Source of the DNA: Tubulanus polymorphus
Taxonomy: Eukaryota; Nemertea; Palaeonemertea; Tubulaniformes; Tubulanidae
Assembly (NCBI RefSeq): GCF_964204645.1
Contig: NC_134030.1
Coordinates: 18,915,110-18,979,109 of the forward strand
Reading direction: 5' to 3'
DNA length: 64,000 nucleotides
Shown piece by piece: positions 56,901 to 64,000 of this stretch (within the stretch, counting starts at the first letter, position 1; each line of letters begins with the position of its first letter). Both the position numbers and the translations under genes were made by a program. The notes below the pieces were generated by a model. That model was not told the origin of the DNA. It was given only the letters and a program-made list of their open reading frames with translations, and searched no databases.

Positions 56901-59900
56901 CAACAACGTGTTTCACTCAAAACCGAGAACTGGTTGGTTTGAATCACCCATTGAACTTACTGATGCAACAACTTAAGTCATTGAGGCCGAAAAGGCTAGA
57001 ATTAAAGCTTAGTTGACAAAGAACCATGAGATGAAGAGGTAACACTTCATACAAAATTGACTCGGGCCTAATTCCGACCAATTTCGCCCGGGCTAAAAAG
57101 TCTCCTTAGGATCGCGGCTTAAATATCCGTCAACCAAATCGTTAACGACTGAATCTACCTGCAAAAATATCGTTGAGGATTTGAACCAGATGTCTATCGC
57201 TGAAATCATCTGCTAATTTTGGATCTTCTTTACGAGTATTTTCTCTCGCTTCTATCAGATAATCTGTGATATCCGTCAGATTTTCTGCAAAACATAAAGA
57301 AAACGCTGAATTCAATTCGACAAAAACGAAGTGAATGCATGTCAAATGCTTAAAATCTAACAATTTCAATATTGAATGCCCCTGGTGTCAATAATAATAA
57401 TAATAATAATAATAATATATTTATTTCCACTAAATATTACAATATATCATTTTACATTATAAAAATGAAGTTAAATGAAATATTTTAATATTAAGCAGGG
57501 GAGACTTGAAGAAGCCAGTTAAGACTTATGTCAAACGTACAAGTCCCCCAACACGCAAAGAACCACACTTATACTCCCTCACACACTCACATACACACAT
57601 ACGCACGCACGCAAGCACGCACGCACGCAAAATGAAGTGATAGATGACAAAAACCATAATGATGAAAAATGATAAATGTTACAGACACTGAGTTATTGAT
57701 TGATTAAATCCTGTTTTAATTTGACCTTGAATGATTGGGTACTGGTAATATTCTTTAAATATTTAGGTAGATTATTCCAAACTGTAGGACAAGCCACTTT
57801 AAAAGAGAATTTTACTTTATTGGTTCTAAATCTATCGATGCGAAATGAGTTATTATTTCGAGTTGCATAACTGTGGAAATTGGTGCCTTTTTGAAAATAG
57901 GAATTAAAAGAACTAGGTAACTCTGAGTTGATGTAGTTATGCATGAATAAGGATAACTGAAACTTGGTGATAGCTTTGAATTTTAGAATTTTGAGTCTTT
58001 TAAAGATAGGCTCGGTATGTTCAAGATAGCGCGACTAGCTAATAATTCTAATGGCACGCTTTTGCAATATGATCAACGGCTCAAGGATAGTATCATAATT
58101 GCTAGCCCAAATGAGATTATAATATTGAAGGTATGGATAAACAGAGCTATAGTATAGTGTGGACAACAATTTTGAGGGAAATATCTTTTTCAATCGATTT
58201 AAAATTCCAAGACTTCGGGCAAGTTTGCTTGAAACATGTTTTATATGTACATCCCACTTTAATTTATCGTTTATTTGAAGTCCTAAAAAAGTGGTTCTAT
58301 GAACTTGATGAAGGGATACGTTGTTTAATTTTATAGACAGATTTTAAAGGAATGACACTACCAAAAACCATGTAATGACTTTTTTCAAGTTGAGAGAGAG
58401 CTTATTGATTTGAAACCATTTAGATAGCTTGTCAAGTTCTCGATTGACTTTGAAAAATAGTCTATTTATGTTGGTATCACTTAAAAAACAGTTCGTGTCA
58501 TCGGAAAAAATGTAAAATGTAATAAGTTCGAAGCATTAACGCAGTCATTAATGTATAAGATAAAAAGAAGGGGTCCTGAAATCGAACCCTGAGGAACGCC
58601 TACAGATATATTCAATGGATTAGAAAGGGTGTTGTTTATACTAACAATTTGACGCCGATTAGTCAAAAAATTTCTAAACCAGCTCAGGGCTATGCCTCGG
58701 ACACCGTAGTGATATAATTTACCAATAAGAATATTATGATTGACAGTGTCAAAAGCTTTTGACAAATCTAAGAATAGACCAAGGGTTATCTTTTTATTTT
58801 CGAGATTATTTGATAAATCATCAATAGCCTTAGTTAGAGCCAAAGCAGTAGAATGTTTAGACCGAAAACCAAATTGGTTGGGCACTATAATTTCATGTTT
58901 GTCACAAAAGGATATCAAGGATATCAACCTTGAATAAACAATCTTTTCCAAATTTTTGAAAAACCTGGAAGGACCGAAATAGGGCGATAATTATTAAGAG
59001 AGGACTCTAGAAATATAGAAAACCAATGACCTTGACCCTCAACAAAATCTTAGATCATGTCACAAGCTACAATTTTGCAATTGATTTACGAAATATGCCT
59101 ACGTAGCAATGAGATATGGAAATACTAAATTATTATACTACTCAACCCCCTCTGGTGGTGACCATATGCGAAATTCGATGACCTTGTTGCCACAATCATA
59201 GAACATGTCATGAGCTACAATTTTGCTGTATTGATTGTGGTAAGAAAATATGCGTGAGTGCCAATATAATAAGGATATACTAAGTTATATCACTAGTCAA
59301 CGCCCCCTGGTGGCCATATAGAATAACCCAATGACCATGAAACTCAGCACATTCATAGAACAAGTCATGAGTTTGCAATTGATTTTGGTAACAAAATACG
59401 GAAAGTGTTTTTGGAAAAATTATGAGGCAAACAAGACGGAGAACGTACATCTTTTTTGAAATACAACTCAAGGCGGAATTATGGAGCACGACTCGTACTC
59501 GAGGTAACCAAAACCGGTCTTACCGGGGTCAAAGTTAGCAACGTGTCCGTAAAATTGCTTTCTCAAAAACCCCATCATGTGTTCATACTGATCGATGGCT
59601 TCCCTAGTCGACGCCATCTTGTACTTATATGGAATATACTTCATAAGCGGTATGACGTCTTCTAGTGCGCCAGCATTTCCAAATAGTTTGGCCATTTCGT
59701 CCAATGATCGGTATAAATCGTGAAACTCCTGATCATCCGCCTCAAACCTGAAACGAAAAATTACATTTGTGAACTAGTCACACATTCGGGCGTGGTGAAT
59801 TGAAAGCTACGTATGCTTAACCTTTATCCCAGTGCTAACACGTTAAAAAAACATGAAACCAAATTTATTCAGGAAACAAATTATTAGATTAATTTATATT

Positions 59901-62637
59901 AATGATAACCTGACAATGTCGGCTACTCATGCTACTGGGAGTTACGTGGTTTATTTACCATAACCAGTATTGTAAGATTTAGCATTAATAGTTGTTTCGT
60001 TGCATTTTCGTTTAGGCTAATAAACAATTTGACAGGGAAAGAGTTAAGACGTTTATCAGGTATGTACTACCAAAAATTAGCGAGCTAGGCCACCCGGAAT
60101 GCTCTCAAGTCAAGTTGAAATAGACATTACATGCACTACGCGAAATCTCGGATCTTAGAATTTAATCAAACTTCAAACTACTACCATTATTAATTAATGA
60201 TTATTAATGATTTGAATATTCGTTAAGCGTTGATTACAGTGGTTATGTCATTATTCTTTGTAAATTTCTGCTACATTATTTCTGGGGCCCTCGTTTCTAC
60301 GGTACAGCCTCTAAACTATTGTCCGTCACACCTGTTCTCCGTGCGTAATTTCGTTAGTAATCGGTTTATCTACCTTTATTACGCATCAATTTCTTCAGTG
60401 AGGAATTTGCATTCAGAAATAAACAACAATGTTTGCTAAAGTTGTTTTTGTGTTCATTTATGAGCGATAGTTTACTCAGCATACGATCGCGTAATGCTGA
60501 AAAATCCGCTCCGCGGACGCTCTGAAACGTTATTACATTGACGTCATCACCTGCTCATTAGCGTATCAAAATACAGTAGGTGGCGCCACGTGACGGGCTG
60601 CGAAAGCCGTTTTTCAGCATTACGCAAGCGTATGTTAGGTAAACTATCGCCGATAGGTGAAAATACAAACAAATCTATGCCAGTTCATGATTTATTTCTG
60701 AATGCAAATTCCTTACTGAACAAATTGATGCGTAATATTTACAGATATACCATTTAACGAAATTACGGACCAAAACGTCGCGCGGAGAGCAGGTGTGACA
60801 GACAGTAGAGGGTGTATCATTAAAAGCAGTGTTGCGTTATTTCAGTGTCTGTCGATGAATGAATTTATTCATGTCTGTGTCTGTCGGTGAATAAATTTAT
60901 TCAATCCCGATTGTTTAAACACATCCGTGATGCACGTTTTTTAAAAATGTTTAAAACTTTATCGTGTGAAAGCGTGACGTTTTCTGAATATATTTGGATA
61001 AAGCAGTTTGTAGCGACTTACTGTTTGTTAAACAACATGTCGCAGATGATGTTGCAAATCATCAGGTTCAATATCGGTTTCAAATTGAAGGGTTTCTCCA
61101 GATTCCTACGGATGATCTCGATACCTTTATCCGCGGCTGCTTGAACCTTATTGTCAGACAGCGACAACGATTTCCTGCAATATTGAAATATGACCAAGTA
61201 TTAAACAAGCGGTATCCGTTCCAGTTGTTACGCAATTTCAAATAGTTTAAGAAAGCACAAAGAAAGATAGGCGTTTGTATTCCCATGAAACATAAAACTC
61301 GGTTTGTTCACAAATGAAAAATGAGCATGTTTTAGTTAATGTCGATTCGATAGCCATTTTTCTGTTTTAACTAGTCGCTTTATTTTATGTCTCGGATTAT
61401 TAAGGAATATTTGGATTTATATTTTGGCATCCTCACTCAGCAGGGATTCGAACCAGATGACATCGGGAGTCTCGCCACGGTAAGAAAACCAGCCACACTA
61501 GAACGAGTGCGCAGCAAAGATGATGTCATTATTAGGCTATTAGAAATGCCGTTTTATTTTAGCTCGGGTTTTCCATGTACCATTTCTTCCGTGAAATTTG
61601 TCTCAGCGATTATACAACGAGCAGTGTTAGGTGCCGCAAGTCTTAGTGCGGGGAAAACGGCCCATATATCTGCGCGCCATGCCTAGTGTGGCAGGGTTTC
61701 GTGTCGTGGCTGATAGTGTAGCGATGGCATCAGGTTCGGATCCCGAACCCCAGCGGGAAGAGGACGGGGACATTTAATGTAAATCCGCAGGAATTAGTCT
61801 CGAGTGTCAACCTGAAACAATCCGACAACTCCGGGCCCAGTTCGTCTGCAGGTTGCTAGGGATATTAATGCTCGCTGCTCGATGGGCGAATCGAGTAGGC
61901 TTGTGGGCCTTGGAGATTATGAAAATAAGAGACACATCTTGAACTAGTTGGTGAGCAGACTAGAACTACTAACTAGAATCATTACAACATAAGAACAGGA
62001 AACAAGACAGATAATAGGTGTCGATCGATGACACTTGTTTCAGCTTAATGTGCCCTTGGCACTGAAGCCCAACGCACACAACGAAGGGATACGCGGGATC
62101 AAGTGAAAGAAACATGTTTCGATCGATCGATCGATATCTAACAAAAGAATTGTGAAATATGATTTTATACACGTTGCGTTTCTGCGTTACAATGTTTCTC
62201 AGGGGCGGATCTAGGATTTTCCATGGGGGGGGGGGTGTCCAATGAGAAAAAGGGGCACTTTTTACGAAACCCCGCGTACTCCGGATAATTTTACACAATT
62301 TTAGGGGGTTGTTTCGGTCATTTCATGCGTTGAAAAAATATTATTGGTGGAAAACCTTGGTCAAAAAAATTTTGTGGGTGACTTTTTTTAGGGCACTTCA
62401 AAGTTGAGGGGGGTCCGGACACCCCGACATCCCCCCTAGATCCGCCCCTGTTTCTATGTTACCCTGTGCCGTGTGCGTTGGCCTCAAACTTATGCATGAT
62501 TCACGAAGGCTTTCTGTTCTGCATCGGTTGATTTATTTACCTGAGCCCGGCTGTCGTAACAGTTCTCATCAGTTTCCAAACGAGATCGTGAGGTTGACCA
62601 TTGGAAATATCTCGACTACCATCCGTGAAGAAATCAA
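50994..62637 (-). CDS. cytochrome P450, CYP2 clan, copy 2 (first three exons not in view)
   Basis: Paralogue of the gene at 43810-50030. Seven exons match its exons 4-10 in length and phase: 62541-62637, 61022-61174, 59524-59747, 57159-57284, 56564-56668, 56354-56482 and 50994-51352. They are open in frame. The translation includes DFFTDGSRDISNGQ, the I-helix AGLDTST with the catalytic Thr, ExxR as EAMR, FRPERF and the haem loop FSAGRRSCIG. Exons 1-3 (anchor, hinge, first beta strands) were searched for in 62638-64000 and not found. They probably lie beyond the window, since copy 1's exons 1-3 are within 1 kb of exon 4, but loss is possible. Intron 9 is ~5 kb against ~0.5 kb in copy 1, and a LINE sits in intron 6. 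Function is as for copy 1, substrate unknown. Confidence 0.88.
52541..52580. repeat. 13-bp inverted repeat
   Basis: 'tgtgatctgtgtg' and 'cacacagatcaca' form a hairpin around a 13-bp loop. It lies inside intron 9 of the second CYP2-clan gene and has no assigned role. Confidence 0.6.
53455..54094. mobile_element. TTAA-flanked element with AGGGCACATGCC ends
   Basis: The left end AGGGCACATGCCAAC and right end TTGGGCATGTGCCCT are inverted repeats, flanked by TTAA on both sides (53451-53454 and 54095-54098). A second inverted pair inside ('gcacgtgctcactgt' and 'actgtgagcacacacgtgc') marks subterminal arms. At 640 bp with no ORF it is non-autonomous. TTAA suggests piggyBac-like insertion, but the ends do not start with CCC, so the class is open. 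Confidence 0.6.
54155..54384 (+). repeat. 115-bp tandem duplication
   Basis: Two adjacent copies start GAAACTCAGCCCATAGAATT at 54155 and 54270, with only about four differences over 115 bp. This is a recent local duplication in intron 9. Confidence 0.9.
55430..55640 (-). repeat. intron-9 minisatellite, paralogue version
   Basis: Diverged units with 'ggtttaatttgactccggat', 'gggttcaattgtc' and 'gggtttgatttgactgcgag' resemble the units at 44262-44625 in intron 9 of the other CYP2-clan gene. Confidence 0.45.
57341..57389 (+). repeat. left piece of the ~150-bp satellite, split by a LINE
   Basis: 'caaatgcttaaaatctaaca' and 'gaatgcccctggtgtc' match the start of the repeat at 9122 onward. The array resumes at about 59012, on the other side of the LINE. 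Confidence 0.65.
57390..59011 (-). mobile_element. 5'-truncated non-LTR retrotransposon (CR1/L2-like), broken
   Basis: The reverse transcriptase region is read on the minus strand at 58481-58951, with FGFRSKHST, LFLDLSKAFDTV and the palm motif VGVPQGSISGPLLFILYIND. A 1-nt frameshift falls just before the catalytic motif (the following frame reads SDDTN), and another lies further on. The C-terminal tail at 57693-57944 contains YATRNNNSFRI and PTVWNNLPKYLK, typical of CR1/L2/Jockey-type LINEs. The 3' end is a short (TTA)n run (57390-57415 on +), a common CR1/L2 tail. The endonuclease domain is absent, as expected from 5' truncation during insertion. A CA/CG-rich simple repeat lies at 57585-57630. 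It inserted into the satellite at 57341-59400, in intron 6 of the second CYP2-clan gene. Confidence 0.85.
59012..59400 (+). repeat. ~150-bp satellite units, right of the LINE
   Basis: Units starting near 59144 ('caaccccctctggtggtgacc') and 59297 ('tcaacgccccctggtggcc'), preceded by a unit tail beginning 'gaaaaccaatgacc' at 59018, match the array at 9151-9742. Spacing is about 153 bp. Confidence 0.75.
60307..60811. mobile_element. 505-bp foldback element with ~200-bp arms
   Basis: The left arm (60307-60503) and right arm (60612-60811) are inverted copies. Paired words include 'gtccgtcacacctgttctcc' with 'ggagagcaggtgtgac', 'attacgcatcaattt' with its complement, and 'cagcattacgc' near the centre. 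The spacer is about 108 bp. It lies in intron 5 of the second CYP2-clan gene. Confidence 0.7.
61428..61764. mobile_element. MULE-like MITE, copy 3
   Basis: The left end CATCCTCACTCAGCAGGGAT continues into 'tcgaaccagatgacatcggg'; the right part carries the inverse 'gatggcatcaggttcggatc'. The middle ('ccgttttattttagc', 'ttatacaacgagca') is shared with copies at 657-995 and 8614-8966. No target duplication survives. It lies in intron 4 of the second CYP2-clan gene. Confidence 0.65.
62066..62484. mobile_element. AGCCCAACGC-ended MITE carrying a nested hAT-like MITE
   Basis: The outer ends AGCCCAACGCACAC and 'gtgtgcgttggcct' are inverted repeats like those of 48761-48893. The inner element at 62200-62450 splits it, so the outer one is older. 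Confidence 0.55.
62200..62450. mobile_element. hAT-like MITE
   Basis: 251 bp with ends CAGGGGCGGATCTAGG and CCTAGATCCGCCCCTG, perfect 16-bp TIRs. The flank TTTCT precedes and follows it; hAT elements normally duplicate 8 bp, so the duplication is only partly visible. Inside are a run of 11 G and a second inverted pair 'gggtgtcc' / 'ggacaccc'. Confidence 0.65.
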
Positions 62638-62977
62638 CTACGAAAGATTCATAAAACAGTCAAAAATAATTCCATCACAGAAATGCCCCGTGGACTGTGT
62701 TATCATTTTTATCATTTGTATCACACTTTGTCTGATTCTATAATTCTATTCCATCGAAAGTGAACTGGGGATTATAGTCATCATTTCTATCATATTTGTA
62801 TTACACTGATTTCATTTCATTCCAGCTTAAAACCTTCAGAAGAAAATACGTTTCGTTCGACTTGTTATGCTTCGACCTTACTCAGAGTTAGTTTTTTAAA
62901 AATCTTTCTCTGATTTAGTAATTCTGAGCAGATGAACTTGTTATCCAATGTAAGTGCTGACCCGATATGTTGAAGTC

Positions 62978-63230
62978 GAGAGAAATCCCACAATAACAAA
63001 GCCAAAATTGAAAAATTCTATATCAGAATGATTGTATTTGAGGAGCGACGTTTCGGCTAACAACTGTTAGTCATCATCCGAGTACGCCGATGATGGCTAA
63101 CAGTTGTTAGCCGAAACGTCGCTCCTCAAATACAATCATTCTGATATAGAATTTTTCAATCTTGGCCTCGTTATTGTGGGATTTCTCTCGTCATCATCAT
63201 ACACCGATATTGTGTATCTTCTCGTCTAAT
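62978..63230. mobile_element. Penelope-like foldback element with 12-bp target duplication
   Basis: The arms run from GAGAGAAATCCCACAATAAC through 'tgaggagcgacgtttcggct' to the centre and back. The right tail 'gtgtatcttctcgtctaat' is unpaired, the mirror of the element at 42725-42994. It is flanked by the perfect 12-bp repeat TATGTTGAAGTC at 62966-62977 and 63231-63242. The right half contains GATGATGGCTAACAGTTGTT and 'agccgaaacgtc', the hammerhead-like block, here without the leading CT of CTGATGA. Confidence 0.8.
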
Positions 63231-63242
63231 TATGTTGAAGTC

Positions 63243-64000
63243 CGTTGTAACTTCAATGGCCAGCAGCGGAATCCAACATTTTAACTGATTGGTACTGATA
63301 TTTCAATTGATACACTTTTGTGTATGAGTATAAGCTTTATGGACTTAAAGAATGTGTGCTACTGGCATGGCGGACTTTTTCTTCACGAACGAAGATTCGA
63401 AGATTCGCCCATTTAAACTGGAGTAGAATAAGTAAAACTAGGCGGATAGTACTTTGCTAAGTTGTTGAATAGTAACAAGAACTTTCGCTACTAATGATTA
63501 GCAGCTTTATTAAAGATCCATTCACCCAATGAAGCTACTGTACATGAGTATCGAAAGCCCACGCTTAATCATATCGGGCAGGTTTTAGGATCATTTGATT
63601 GTTTTGCAATCGGCAGCCATCTTATCCTTATCAGACCTCGCAGAATGGAGAAGGGTCTTTCAGGAACGGATCAATTGGTTTCAACGCATGGTCATGGACT
63701 GTGCAAGGAAAAGTTGAAAAAAATACAATTAAATGATAACCACTTTCTTCCACGTTACAATCTCGAAATATGACACGAAGAAAAAACAAATGTCCCCAGC
63801 GCACAGTTCCACAGTTCTCGTCATGTTTGTGGAATCCGACCAATAATTCCGCCGCAAATCATTTCTTCCTCGATTTTTACCAACTATTCGTTGAAATAGA
63901 TATTATAATATAACTTCATTTTCCCTCGAATTACAACACGATTATATACATACAAAGTTATATAAAAGAATATAAGGTATGTTATATGTAAGTGTCATCA
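63243..64000. other. no recognised feature to the window end
   Basis: Sequence upstream of exon 4 of the second CYP2-clan gene. No match to exons 1-3 of the paralogue (LPPGPKGYPFIGN, WVHFTNLAKQYG or GKPENVIVLNN) was found on the minus strand. No other gene or repeat could be supported. Confidence 0.45.

Noticed and set aside
60994..61245. Plus-strand ORF over 61022-61174
   Set aside because: It is the antisense shadow of P450 exon 5; the minus strand has splice sites and matches the paralogue at 47724-47876.
62978..63230. Bacterial-style terminator hairpins
   Set aside because: The hairpins are parts of eukaryotic foldback elements with target duplications, not transcription terminators.

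Overview
The window is nuclear DNA of an invertebrate animal. Genes are split by GT-AG introns, intergenic and intronic DNA is crowded with transposon debris, and coding exons are short islands. The transposon mix (Penelope-like foldbacks, MULE, piggyBac and PIF/Harbinger MITEs, a CR1/L2-like LINE) and the gene content fit a marine invertebrate, possibly a lophotrochozoan. The species cannot be named from the sequence alone.

Layout. 1-3.5 kb is repeats (a MULE MITE with a 9-bp target duplication, a Harbinger-like MITE, a 38/39-bp minisatellite). 3.53-4.60 kb (+) is a single-exon secreted aerolysin-like protein with two eight-cysteine modules. 6.05-11.70 kb (-) is prefoldin subunit 2 in three exons, its introns filled with repeats. 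13.64-20.83 kb and 23.68-32.96 kb (+) are two complete 14-exon CYP3-clan cytochrome P450 genes (519 and 517 aa). 33.43-37.48 kb and 39.31-42.49 kb (-) are two 3-exon paralogues with a signal peptide, a PAN/Apple-like domain, a short linker and an unrecognised ~195-residue C-terminal domain. 43.13-43.36 kb (+) is a broken PIF/Harbinger transposase fragment. 43.81-50.03 kb (-) is a complete 10-exon CYP2-clan P450 (502 aa). 50.99-62.64 kb (-) holds the last seven exons of its tandem paralogue, whose first three exons are not seen. A 5'-truncated LINE at 57.39-59.01 kb sits inside a ~150-bp satellite in an intron of that gene.

The striking architecture is three successive tandem gene pairs (CYP3-clan, PAN proteins, CYP2-clan) in about 50 kb. 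Exons of each pair are much better conserved than introns, and one CYP3-clan exon lies in a 196-bp tract identical between copies that runs into the intron, which suggests gene conversion. Both CYP3-clan copies keep the haem cysteine, ExxR pair and C-helix Trp/Arg but lack the conserved I-helix threonine (AGYENIS), as in thromboxane synthase CYP5A1, so they may not be ordinary monooxygenases. The CYP2-clan pair has the normal AG.DTS motif. The P450s are expected in the ER membrane. The PAN proteins and the aerolysin-like protein are predicted secreted. No direct functional link between the families is visible.

Exon boundaries were worked out by hand from reading frame, GT/AG signals and paralogue agreement. 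All exon sets given join in frame without stops, but no transcript evidence or database search was available.
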